From positions 2,035-39,601 of the forward strand of contig JAUNPQ010000012.1 in assembly GCA_030536615.1 (NCBI GenBank): a stretch of DNA of 37,567 bases, given 5' to 3'. Shown here piece by piece: positions 8,646 through 17,302 of the stretch (its first letter is position 1; every line of letters starts with the position of its first letter). The notes beneath the pieces were generated by a model. It ran no database searches. It saw only the letters and a program-made list of their open reading frames with translations, and was not told the DNA's origin. A program made the translations under genes and the position numbers. This stretch comes from Bacteroidales bacterium (lineage in GTDB: Bacteria; Bacteroidota; Bacteroidia; Bacteroidales; Muribaculaceae).

Positions 8646-10026
8646 ATGAACACGTTTTTCAAGAACATCTCTATTTATGGTGTATTGCCATTGGTGGGAC
8701 GTTTTATAGGCTTCTTTCTGGTGCCTATATACGCGCGCGTGTTCAGTTCAGCAGAATATGGACAGATCCAGCTGGTCATAGCGCTTGTGAATTTTCTGGT
8801 GTATTTCATCTCGCTTGAATTCTATACATCTATCGGCAGATATTTCTATGACAGACCGGAGATGGACAGAAAACGCACCCTTGTGTCCACCGGCTTGTGG
8901 ATGACGGTGATGTCAGCCGCATTAGTGGTGATTCTATCTTGATGACACGGCATTGCGCGGTGTGCTCCTTGCCGGCGTGGCATGGCTGGGTCTTGACGGT
9001 ATATCGGCCTATCTGAACGTGATTCCGCGTTATACGGACAGAGCCAAGGCATACGTAATCATCAATGCGTGTGCCATCTTTGTGCGGGCTGCATCGACAA
9101 TTGTCTATGTCCTTGTCCTTGACACCGGAATTGCTGGTGTTCTTTATGGGCATATGACCGGCACAGTTCTTGCAATAGTCAGCAATATCATTCTGTCAAG
9201 AAGATATTTAGGCATCACATTCAGTGTCAAGGACTCCCGGCTCATATTCAATTATGCCATTCTCCTCATGCCGGGTGTGATCATAACCGCCTTGTGGGTG
9301 CCAACAATACGCAAAGCCATAGAAGACATATTTTCCGTGGCCATTGTGGGACAGTTCGCCATGGCGGCAAGCATAACATCGCTGGCTACAATGTTCAAGA
9401 GCGCGCTTATGAATGCATGGCGTCCGTTGCTTTTTGAGCGCAGGAATGATCCGGCTTTTTTTGGCGAAGTCCGCAGAAACAGCAGCACTGTGGCTTTTGT
9501 CATTTTGGCCTTGAGCTGTTTTCTGACGCTGTTCTCATATGAGATTTGCCTCATCATAGGCACAGAAGAGTTTGTACAGAGCATGGTGTTCATCCCGTTC
9601 CTGTGCATGGTGGGCTATCTTCAGGCAGTGACGCAGCTCCGTGGATTCGGCCCGCTGATCACAGACCATACCTATGTTGACTCACTTGTGGCACTGCTTT
9701 CATATGCAGTAGGCCTCGGATTTCTTATCAGTGCAGGGACACGGCTGGGCCTCTTCGGCATAGGCATAGCCATAGTGCTGTATGAGCTTGTATATTACGT
9801 TGTTCTGTACCGTTACACACTTGTGAAAATACGTGATTTTTGCACATCGCTCATCGCACGTTCCGAGTATTTTGTTCTGGCACTGTTCATTGTCTGCGGT
9901 GTTGTTGCCATGCTCCATGCGCCGCTTGCGGTGCGCATAGCCGTCGGGGGGGCATTGCTTGTGACACTGCTGCATGTCAATGCACGCCACTATCATATTC
10001 TGACCAAAATAAAAGTTAGCGCATGA
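8646..10026 (+). pseudogene. wzx: Wzx-type flippase, interrupted by a frameshift
   Basis: Two adjacent frames together make one polysaccharide flippase (MATE/PST superfamily) of about 455 residues. The first (8646-8942, 98 aa) begins MNTFFKNISIYGVLPLVGRF and covers the first membrane helices. It stops at TGA 8940-8942, immediately followed by a second in-frame TGA. The next frame is open from 8932, and its sequence LRGVLLAGVAWLGLDG continues the expected protein to 10026. Skipping one base near TCTTGATGAC would join the halves as VILS-DDTALRG. No ATG restarts the second half, only TTG at 8953. There is no homopolymer run, so this could be a real inactivating mutation or a sequencing or assembly error. 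A second, intact flippase follows with a 4-nt overlap. Confidence 0.8.
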
Positions 10027-11480
10027 GTACAGTTGCCGGTAAAAAAATAGCGCATAGCGTGAGCTGGGGAATGATAGAGACACTCTCTGTCTACATTGTG
10101 CGCTTCTTTATTGGAATCGTCATAGCGCGCTTGCTGACCCCGGGCGATTACGGCCTCATCGGCATGATCACAATCTTTCTCTCTGTCTCGGATGTGTTTG
10201 TGAATGCCGGTTTCGGTCAGGCCTACATACAGAAAAAGAACGCCGGACAAGTTGATGCCAACACTGTTTTCCTGATCAATTTCATATTGGGATGCACAGT
10301 CTATGCCGCATTCTGGTTTCTGGCGCCGGTGATAGCCGACTTCTTCAACCAGCCGATTCTAACCATTCTTGTCAGAGTGTTTTTTGTGATAATAATAATC
10401 AACTCTCTGAACGTAATCCAGCAGTCCATAATCCGCAAAGAGCTACAGTTCAAACGCCGTGCCATTCTCACGGTGATTTCGTCGGTGACATCGGGAGTGA
10501 TCGGCATTGTGTGCGCCTATAGCGGTCTTGGAGTGTGGAGTCTTGTGATACAGCAGATAAGCAGTAAGACAATATTGTGCATACTCCTTTACAGCACATC
10601 ACCGTGGCGCCTCACCTTCCGTTTCTCGTCAGAGTCGGCGCGCTCCATGTTCGGATATGGCGCATGGCTCCTCTTGTCCAACCTTATAGGCACTATCTTC
10701 AACCAGTTCTATCGTTTCTTTGTCGGTAAAGCATATTCCCCCGATAAACTTGGCCTATATGAGCGCGGCCATCAGTTCGAATCAATGATTGCCGACACAT
10801 TCAGCTGGGTTTTCGGGCAGGTATGTTTCCCGGTTATCGCCAAGATACAGGATGATATTGAGGAGGTCCGCAGAAAGATGAACGGATTTATCCGCTTTTC
10901 ATGTTTTGTGGTCTTCCCGTTGCTTGCAATCCTGTTTGTGGTTGCCAAACCGATGATTATCATTCTCCTTACCGAGAAATGGGTGGCATGTGTGCCATTG
11001 TTGCAATGCTTCTGCGTTGTGGGCCTGATGAGTCCTCTGTACACCTTTTTGAGCCCGTTGCTGCAAGGCTTGGGGCATTCCCGCTGGGATATGACCCTGA
11101 CGGCGTTTGTCTGTGCAGGAAGAATAATAAATGTATGTATATCATATAATTTCGGACTCCAATACATCATTTTGGGCGATTTTGCGGTTCTGCTTCTTGC
11201 TGTTGTAGCAGTGTCACTGTTGGTTAACAGAAAGATACATTACAATTATCTGACCACTGTATTCGGAATCAAATGGGTGATGATATCTACTTTGCTTGCA
11301 ACACTTGTCGGGTGGCTTCTGTCAGGAGTGATTGCCAATGTCTATCTCCAGTTGTTTGTTCCGGCTGTGGTGATGGGCATTGTATATCTGGCAGTGATAT
11401 ATGTCGCAGACAGAACATTGATATCCTCATTGGTTACAATGATTCTAAAAAAGAAAAAGAATGAAAACGCTGACCGTTAA
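10023..11480 (+). CDS. Lipopolysaccharide/O-unit flippase, WzxC/TuaB-like
   Basis: A 485-residue integral membrane protein of the polysaccharide transporter family. The N-terminus (KKIAHSVSWGMIETLSVYIV, then FFIGIVIARLLTPGDYGLIG) is characteristic of the WzxC/TuaB branch. Twelve to fourteen hydrophobic helices extend to about residue 475, and the end is lysine-rich (LKKKKNENADR). It would move lipid-linked repeat units or teichuronic-like chains across the inner membrane. The ATG overlaps the stop of the frameshifted flippase in an ATGA arrangement, which suggests translational coupling. If the upstream gene is truly broken, this is the only intact flippase in the operon. The two belong to different sub-branches and are not tandem copies. 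Confidence 0.88.
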   Translation: MSTVAGKKIAHSVSWGMIETLSVYIVRFFIGIVIARLLTPGDYGLIGMITIFLSVSDVFVNAGFGQAYIQKKNAGQVDANTVFLINFILGCTVYAAFWFLAPVIADFFNQPILTILVRVFFVIIIINSLNVIQQSIIRKELQFKRRAILTVISSVTSGVIGIVCAYSGLGVWSLVIQQISSKTILCILLYSTSPWRLTFRFSSESARSMFGYGAWLLLSNLIGTIFNQFYRFFVGKAYSPDKLGLYERGHQFESMIADTFSWVFGQVCFPVIAKIQDDIEEVRRKMNGFIRFSCFVVFPLLAILFVVAKPMIIILLTEKWVACVPLLQCFCVVGLMSPLYTFLSPLLQGLGHSRWDMTLTAFVCAGRIINVCISYNFGLQYIILGDFAVLLLAVVAVSLLVNRKIHYNYLTTVFGIKWVMISTLLATLVGWLLSGVIANVYLQLFVPAVVMGIVYLAVIYVADRTLISSLVTMILKKKKNENADR

Positions 11481-12792
11481 AATATCAGATAAATTTGTCC
11501 CTGAAAAGACATATGCCCTGAATGTTCTTCTGGGAGAGATTCTTGGGTTGGATTATGTCATCGAGCCACATGACAAGGAAGACACTGTCATATGCTTTGA
11601 TGACCGTTCAATCACCATCAAAGACGCTTTCTGGAGGAATTTTGATGACGGCACGGAATATATCAGTGCCGGTAGTCTGCCGAAGCCCAAGAAGATGGAG
11701 TCTGCGTATGCTCCGGAGAAAGATATGATAGTTTTGTATGGTGACGGGACAATCAATAATGCAGGTGACAAGGAGTTCATATGCAACAACGACATACTTG
11801 CCGGTGCGTTTTTCATGCTGACACGTTGGGAAGAGATTGCCGTCAAAGAGCGTGACGCCCACAATCGTTTTCAGGCAATAAGTTCGGTAGCATATAAAAA
11901 CGGATTCCTTGACCGTCCCGTGGTCAATGAGTACGCCGAGCTGTTGTGGAACATGCTGACGGCACTTGGCTATGCCGGAGAGCGGCGTCTGCAAGGCTAT
12001 GAACTGGTGCCCACGCATGACATTGATTGGCTTGAGTTCAGACATTTCCGACGCAAGTCTCTGAAAATGGCTGCATATCAGCTGTTGAAGAAAAGGGCTG
12101 TGCGGAAATCAGTGAAACTGTTGGGAGATGTTTTTGGCGCGGATCCTTATGACCAGTTCGGCTATTTTATGAGGCAGAGCGAAAAGAACGGACTGAAGTC
12201 ACATTTTTATTTCATGAGTGCCGCGCCTCATACTGATAGCTTTTCGGCTGACAATTATCTTGGACGACCTAAGTTCAGAAAAGTCCTGCAAAGTGTTGTC
12301 AGCAGAGGCCACAACGTTGGTTTTCATCCCGGATATTTCTCATACACAGACCCCGCGGAATGGTCCAGAGAGCATGACGCCCTCCGGAAAGTTGTAGGTA
12401 CAGAGATTGTTGAAGGACGTCAGCACTTCCTTATGTTTGAAAACCCGACTACACTCAGACAGTGGGATGAGAACGGCATGACTCTTGACAGCACCTTGAG
12501 CTATGCCGACCATGAAGGATTCAGATGCGGAACAGGATGCGTCTATACATTCTATGATGTCATGAGCCGTAAACCGCTCCGGCTCAAAGAGCGTCCGCTT
12601 GTGGTGATGGACTGCACAGTGAACGGCTACCGCAATCTCACAAAAGAAGAACTGCTCGCTACATTCAGACATTATACCGACTTGGGCAAAAAGTACCGGA
12701 TGCCCATAACCATACTTGTTCATAATTCATTTTTTTATGGCGTCAACCGGAAAGTATGGAAGGAATTATACCCAATAATACTATCAATGTAA
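11461..12792 (+). CDS. Polysaccharide deacetylase-like protein (NodB fold) with DUF7033-like N-terminus
   Basis: A 443-residue protein whose C-terminal half looks like a NodB-type carbohydrate esterase. Metal-binding motif 1 appears as VPTHDIDWL (about residue 183). Motif 2 appears as SRGHNVGFHPGYFSY, with the spaced histidines HxxxxH. A late VLVHNSFFYG stretch corresponds to the final NodB motif. The first 150 residues resemble the N-terminal domain (DUF7033-like) found before such deacetylases in polysaccharide loci; I recognise that association but not a function. No signal peptide is visible, so it probably acts on a cytoplasmic or lipid-linked substrate, perhaps removing an acetyl group from a repeat-unit sugar. 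The start overlaps the flippase by 20 nt and the Wzy gene begins 1 nt after its stop. Confidence 0.75.
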   Translation: MKTLTVKISDKFVPEKTYALNVLLGEILGLDYVIEPHDKEDTVICFDDRSITIKDAFWRNFDDGTEYISAGSLPKPKKMESAYAPEKDMIVLYGDGTINNAGDKEFICNNDILAGAFFMLTRWEEIAVKERDAHNRFQAISSVAYKNGFLDRPVVNEYAELLWNMLTALGYAGERRLQGYELVPTHDIDWLEFRHFRRKSLKMAAYQLLKKRAVRKSVKLLGDVFGADPYDQFGYFMRQSEKNGLKSHFYFMSAAPHTDSFSADNYLGRPKFRKVLQSVVSRGHNVGFHPGYFSYTDPAEWSREHDALRKVVGTEIVEGRQHFLMFENPTTLRQWDENGMTLDSTLSYADHEGFRCGTGCVYTFYDVMSRKPLRLKERPLVVMDCTVNGYRNLTKEELLATFRHYTDLGKKYRMPITILVHNSFFYGVNRKVWKELYPIILSM

Positions 12793-12793
12793 A

Positions 12794-14086
12794 ATGGCAA
12801 TACCGTTTCTATTCATATTGGTCCTATCGCTGATATACCTTATATACAAAAGGAATATCGGAGGACTGCTCTGCTTGCTCACCTTGTTTCCCGATGTGAT
12901 AGGCATGGTGCTCATACGTTCCGGCATAAGCGGTCTGGCCATGATAACAAAATATGGGCTGATGCTTGCGGTTGTATATCTTGCACGCGCCCAATTGGGT
13001 GAAAACGTGTCAAATATATGGCGCAGCCCCGTGTCAAAGCTATTCTATGCATTGATAGTTGTTATGTTCCTTCACAATGAGGTGCTGGTTGGCGGAGCAT
13101 CCGCACATGTTGAGATTGCCACCTTCCAGCTGAATATTGTGCTCAGAATACTGATACCGTGGATTCTGCTGATGTTGTGTGCGAATGACAAGAATACCAT
13201 CACACAGTATTGCAAGGCTGTGCCATGGTGGGGTCTGTTCTTCATGCTTGTATTTATATTCCTGATAGGCATAGCCAAGGAAAATTTTGACAATCGTATG
13301 TCAATGACTGAGGAAACCGGTATAAACAGTATTTCATTGTCACGCTATGCCGCCATGACATTCTGCGGAACACTTGTTTGTCTGGTTATGAAATGCTCAA
13401 AGACCATGAAATATGCTTATGCCGGCATCCTGATTATGTCTGCATTTGTGCTGCTTCTGGCATCACAGCGCGGGTCTGTTGTAGGCGTGGGACTTGCGGT
13501 TGTGGTAGCTCTTGGCTTTATAATGATAAAACGCAGGATGTTCGGTCAGTACATAGCAGTGTTATTCAGTATCGTCATTCTCGTATTTATTCTGTTGAGT
13601 TATTTTGACTTTCAGGTATTCAGCAGATTTGAGGAACTCAAAGACTATGAATCGATGTATCGCTATGCCGATTATGGAATAGCATGGAAAGCCTACTCCG
13701 AAAATGATTACATCTGGGGACTTGGCTCTATGGGCTACAGCGCATATACAAACGGATTCAGACAATATCCTCATAGCTTTATACTGGAGTTGATGAGTGA
13801 ATATGGTATAGTTGGTCTGATATTCGCGCTGACTGTCCTGATATACGGCATTAAACTGACAATCCGTGTGTTCAAGAGCAATACAAGCATCAACCCGATG
13901 ATGACCATTCCGATGATATGGCTGGCATTGTTGTGCTCGGCTTTGGTGAGCGCCGATTTCCTACATAATGCCCAGTTTTTCCTTGTGACAGGTATGCTTG
14001 TGCTGACTGCACAGAATGTAAATGCAAACGATGATGTAGAACTACTTGAAGATGAAACCGAGTCCGAAACAATTGAGACGAGATAA
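12794..14086 (+). CDS. wzy: O-antigen polymerase/ligase-family membrane protein, probable Wzy
   Basis: A 430-residue membrane protein with about ten to twelve hydrophobic helices and a large external loop between roughly residues 275 and 330. That loop carries FEELKDYESMYRYADYGIAW, YIWGLGSMGYSAYTNGF and YPHSFILELMSEYGIVGLI. The NxxH/HSxxLE-type loop and the LLASQRGSVVG segment are typical of the Wzy_C (PF04932) O-antigen polymerase/ligase family. In a locus that also has a PGT and a flippase, polymerase (Wzy) is more likely than ligase (WaaL), but sequence alone does not separate them. It polymerises lipid-linked repeats on the periplasmic face. The C-terminus (DDVELLEDETESETIETR) is acidic. 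The next gene overlaps it by 35 nt. Confidence 0.82.
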   Translation: MAIPFLFILVLSLIYLIYKRNIGGLLCLLTLFPDVIGMVLIRSGISGLAMITKYGLMLAVVYLARAQLGENVSNIWRSPVSKLFYALIVVMFLHNEVLVGGASAHVEIATFQLNIVLRILIPWILLMLCANDKNTITQYCKAVPWWGLFFMLVFIFLIGIAKENFDNRMSMTEETGINSISLSRYAAMTFCGTLVCLVMKCSKTMKYAYAGILIMSAFVLLLASQRGSVVGVGLAVVVALGFIMIKRRMFGQYIAVLFSIVILVFILLSYFDFQVFSRFEELKDYESMYRYADYGIAWKAYSENDYIWGLGSMGYSAYTNGFRQYPHSFILELMSEYGIVGLIFALTVLIYGIKLTIRVFKSNTSINPMMTIPMIWLALLCSALVSADFLHNAQFFLVTGMLVLTAQNVNANDDVELLEDETESETIETR

Positions 14087-15164
14087 GCTCTTGTATGTAA
14101 GCTGTCATGATGTTGAGAAGGATCCCGGAGTTGAGAAAAAGATTGTCGGGATGTGTGCCGCTGCCCGAGCAAACGGATTTGAGACTGAGCGGATCACTGA
14201 GGTGTGCAAAAGTCTGGATGCACGCAGACGCCTCGTTGATCGGGTGGCCGGAACAGATGCACGAATAATAATATTCAGGAGTTTTGGAGAGTGCGGCTTT
14301 GCTGTGCGGAGCCGCTTGAAAAAATTGCGCGCTGCCGGACATATCCTTATCTGCGACCAGCCGTCACCCATGACAACGATGTTCAATGAGATAAACCATT
14401 CTGGAGCATCATTTGCCAAGCGAATGTACAATTCAGTCATGGCCATATACACCGGCCCATGGGGATTCCGGCCTTATCACAGAGTTGTGGAGTATGCTCC
14501 GGAGTCATCTTTTTTCTCGTGGGGTAACAGGAAGCGATTGATGTTGTGCGGCAACGGTATAGACGTCAGCAGAGTGCCTGTCAGAAATTATGACGGAGGG
14601 ACCCCGGACGGTTCGCTGCGCATGGTCGGTGTGGCAAATACGGCAGTGCATCATGGATATGACCGTCTGATAAAAGCTATGGCCATATATAATGGCAAAC
14701 ATGACAAAAAAGCCTATTTCAATATTATAGGCGGAAATTCTGATTCTCCGGTCATAATATCTTTGAAAAAACTGGCTCATGATCTGGGGATGGATGATTA
14801 TGTTGAATTTTCCGGCTTCCGGGATCAGGATTTCATAAGCCATGCATATGACAGATCTGATCTGGCAATAGGATCTTTGGGTCTTTTCAGAAACAATCTT
14901 AATACATCCTCGATATTGAAGATCAGGGAGTATTGTCTGGCCGGGATACCATTTATGGCCGCCGGAGATGATCCTGATTTCATGACAGATATGTCGTTCA
15001 GAATTGTTGTGCCTAATGATGAGAGTATAGAACCCATAGCTTATGCCATTGAAGAGTTCACTCAGAGAAAGGACATGTTGACTCCCGGAGAAATACATGC
15101 ATATGCAGTTGAACATCTCTCGCTTGAGAATAAATTCAAACAGATAACGGAGGGCTTGTTATGA
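14052..15164 (+). CDS. Glycosyltransferase, GT-B fold, GT4-like
   Basis: A 370-residue cytoplasmic protein with a GT-B layout. The C-terminal donor-binding half shows MVGVANTAVHHGYDRLIKAM, YFNIIGG and YVEFSGFRDQDFISHAYDRS. The usual GT4 Ex7E motif is degenerate: in LNTSSILKIREYCLAGIPF only the second Glu is kept, and the first appears to be Thr. The N-terminal half (LLYVSCHDVEKDPGVEKKI) matches the acceptor domain of capsule transferases. ATG 14052 is chosen over TTG 14046; it overlaps wzy by 35 nt. Its stop overlaps the next gene as ATGA. The donor sugar cannot be read from the sequence. Confidence 0.78.
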   Translation: MKPSPKQLRRDKLLYVSCHDVEKDPGVEKKIVGMCAAARANGFETERITEVCKSLDARRRLVDRVAGTDARIIIFRSFGECGFAVRSRLKKLRAAGHILICDQPSPMTTMFNEINHSGASFAKRMYNSVMAIYTGPWGFRPYHRVVEYAPESSFFSWGNRKRLMLCGNGIDVSRVPVRNYDGGTPDGSLRMVGVANTAVHHGYDRLIKAMAIYNGKHDKKAYFNIIGGNSDSPVIISLKKLAHDLGMDDYVEFSGFRDQDFISHAYDRSDLAIGSLGLFRNNLNTSSILKIREYCLAGIPFMAAGDDPDFMTDMSFRIVVPNDESIEPIAYAIEEFTQRKDMLTPGEIHAYAVEHLSLENKFKQITEGLL

Positions 15165-16309
15165 AAGTGTTGATGATTGCACCTTATCCGGTGCCCGGAA
15201 CGCCTATAAGAGGTGGTGTGGAGACGGTCACTTATAACCTTATTGAAGGATTCAAGGCTTGTCCTGACGTGCATGTCCTTGTTCTGGTGATGTGTCATGA
15301 CAAAGATGCTGAACTGAAAGTTGCCGACAATATAACCGTGCGCTATCTTCATCAGGAGGGTGGCAGTCGCAAAGGCGAGCTTGCCGGCCACGGACGCAAA
15401 GTTATGGAAAGCATCATTGACGAGTGGCATCCGGATATCATACATATACAGGGTAACGGATCAAATTTCCTGCTTACGGACAGGAAGCGCAGGGATATCA
15501 CTGTCCTGACCCAGCATGGTATTATCTGGAATGAGATGAAACAGTCAAAGAATCCACGTGTAAAGGCCAATATGTTCATAGCCCATATGATTGAACGCCT
15601 CAAGCGTGGCAACGTTGGCAACTGGGTATTTATTTCCAGATATAATCAGGACCTTAACAGTCGGAAATTTTTGAACAAATTAACATATAGGCAGTTGTAT
15701 AACCCTGTCAATCCCGCATATTTCACCACAGCCTCCGCTTCGCGGAGCAAAGAGGGCTTTAAGCTCCTTTTCGTGGGACGTATCGTCCCACGAAAAGGGC
15801 TCAAAGCCCTTTTAGTGGGAATGGGGCAATCCGGCCTTAAAGACCGGATTGAACTCAATATTGTAGGCGGCTATGAGGATCCCGCATATGAGAATGAAAT
15901 AAAGGGGGCAGTTGCCGCATATGGTCTGGAAAACAATGTGATATTCCATGGCTGGCGTACAAGTCAGGAAATTATAGAGATGTACAAAGATATAGATGCT
16001 CTGGTGCTCCCTTCATATCAGGAGACATTGCCATGTGTGATTGCTGAGGCTATGGCACTTGGCAAGCCTGTGATCGCCACCAAGGTGGGCGGAATCCCGG
16101 AAATGGTTGATGATGGTGAAACCGGATTCCTCTATGACGCGGACAATACAACTGAGCTTGTCGAGGTGCTTCAGCGCTTCGGCTCACTTAGCGATGAAGA
16201 AATGGAGCGGATGAGGCGTAAGGCTGTGGAGAAAGCCCGTGATCTTTATGAGCCTGCTTCAGTTGCACGGAAGCACGTGGAATTCTATAAGGAAATATTG
16301 AAGAGTTGA
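15161..16309 (+). CDS. Glycosyltransferase family 4
   Basis: A 382-residue GT4 enzyme. It begins MKVLMIAPYPVPGTPIRGGVE, the glycine-rich acceptor loop typical of GT4. It has LLFVGRIVPRKGLKALL in the middle and a complete Ex7E motif in ETLPCVIAEAMALGKPVIAT. It transfers a sugar from an activated donor to the growing lipid-linked repeat with retention of configuration; the donor is unknown. Start and stop overlap both neighbours (4 nt upstream, 1 nt downstream). An oddity lies at the domain boundary: three consecutive inverted repeats (15733-15851) within the coding sequence, one with arms of about 30 bp. The frame stays open through them and the conserved motif is encoded by the largest one. 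Confidence 0.9.
   Translation: MKVLMIAPYPVPGTPIRGGVETVTYNLIEGFKACPDVHVLVLVMCHDKDAELKVADNITVRYLHQEGGSRKGELAGHGRKVMESIIDEWHPDIIHIQGNGSNFLLTDRKRRDITVLTQHGIIWNEMKQSKNPRVKANMFIAHMIERLKRGNVGNWVFISRYNQDLNSRKFLNKLTYRQLYNPVNPAYFTTASASRSKEGFKLLFVGRIVPRKGLKALLVGMGQSGLKDRIELNIVGGYEDPAYENEIKGAVAAYGLENNVIFHGWRTSQEIIEMYKDIDALVLPSYQETLPCVIAEAMALGKPVIATKVGGIPEMVDDGETGFLYDADNTTELVEVLQRFGSLSDEEMERMRRKAVEKARDLYEPASVARKHVEFYKEILKS
15733..15851. repeat. Three consecutive inverted repeats inside a glycosyltransferase gene
   Basis: Hairpin 1 pairs CTCCGC with GCGGAG (15733-15747, 3-nt loop). Hairpin 2 pairs 15750-15780 with 15784-15813 around a 3-nt loop (TAT); arms are about 30 bp with one mismatch, one bulge and a few wobble pairs, and the 13 bp next to the loop (TTTTCGTGGGACG) are perfect. 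Hairpin 3 pairs CAATCCGG with CCGGATTG (15827-15851, 9-nt loop). All lie in the GT4 coding sequence without breaking its frame. Confidence 0.85.
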
Positions 16310-17268
16310 TGGTCTCGTTTATAATAATAGGTAAAAACGAGGGTCAGAAACTCGTGAACTGTATAAAATCCGTAAAAGAATTTACGGATAAGGAGAAAGT
16401 AGGCAAATACGAAATAATCTATGTTGACAGCCAGTCAACTGATGATAGTGTTTCTTATGCCATAAATCAGGGAATAGAGAAAGTATTTGTCATAGACGGC
16501 AAATGCAATGCTGCCTTAGCTCGAAATATAGGCGCCAAAGATGCTGTGGGCGATTTCCTGTTTTTTCTTGACGGAGACATGGAGCTTCTGCCCGGATTCT
16601 GGAAAAAAATTGTGAATGAACGCGGCAAAATGATATATCCGGTTGTGTCAGGTATTGAGAATGACGTGCTCTATAACAACGACTGGGATTATATCATCTC
16701 ACGCTACCGGCGCAAGTTCAAACCGGGTAAGGACCGTTACACTTCCACATTGGGAGGACTTATGTGTATAAACCGCGGTCTTTGGCGTATAGTGGGAGGT
16801 TTTGATGCCAGACTCAATATGAATGAGGACCTTGACTATGGTGTATTGCTTGCAAACAAAGGTTTCAAACTTTGCCGAAAGCCCGAATTGTGGGTTAATC
16901 ACCATACGCGGTTTTACGGCTTGCGTGCCGAGTCTGAACATGGCATAAAATACACGGCAGTGTTTATACGCAAACATCTTTTCAATATCCCTGCGCAGAT
17001 GCACATGTTGCCGTCAACATATTCGTACTGGCTGCTGCCCGTCTGCATTGCTCTGGCCTTTTTTGTGCCATGGTGGATGCCGCTGGCATTCTATCTGGCC
17101 GTGGTGATATACCGCACGGCACGCGTCATACACAAGACGGATATCGGGGTCAATCCGTTCAAAGTGTTTATCATACGTCTGAAGAAAGATTTTAAGTTCT
17201 GGTGGTATTTCCTTACATACTGGCCCGGAAAGCCGGCAGTTGAATACTCAAGAAGAGATACAGAGTGA
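16309..17268 (+). CDS. Glycosyltransferase family 2 with C-terminal membrane segments
   Basis: A 319-residue GT-A fold transferase. VSFIIIGKNEGQ begins the nucleotide-binding domain, YVDSQSTDDS follows, and the metal-binding DxD motif is in FFLDGDMELL. GGFDARLNMNEDLDYGVLL is the acceptor-side ED motif typical of GT2. Two hydrophobic stretches near residues 245-275 (WLLPVCIALAFFVPWWMPLAFYL) suggest a membrane-attached C-terminus. The ATG at 16309 overlaps the preceding stop by one base (TGATG). It probably adds one sugar of the repeat unit at the cytoplasmic face, usually with inversion of configuration; the sugar is unknown. Confidence 0.9.
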   Translation: MVSFIIIGKNEGQKLVNCIKSVKEFTDKEKVGKYEIIYVDSQSTDDSVSYAINQGIEKVFVIDGKCNAALARNIGAKDAVGDFLFFLDGDMELLPGFWKKIVNERGKMIYPVVSGIENDVLYNNDWDYIISRYRRKFKPGKDRYTSTLGGLMCINRGLWRIVGGFDARLNMNEDLDYGVLLANKGFKLCRKPELWVNHHTRFYGLRAESEHGIKYTAVFIRKHLFNIPAQMHMLPSTYSYWLLPVCIALAFFVPWWMPLAFYLAVVIYRTARVIHKTDIGVNPFKVFIIRLKKDFKFWWYFLTYWPGKPAVEYSRRDTE

Positions 17269-17302
17269 CAGTGGTAAGATCATTTGGAATATATATTTTG
17301 CT

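Noticed and set aside
8930-8955. Programmed +1 frameshift (prfB-like) joining the two flippase halves
   Set aside because: The P-site codon before TGA is TCT, a +1 slip to CTT pairs poorly, there is no upstream Shine-Dalgarno-like stimulator, and no flippase is known to use this. A plain mutation or sequence error is simpler.
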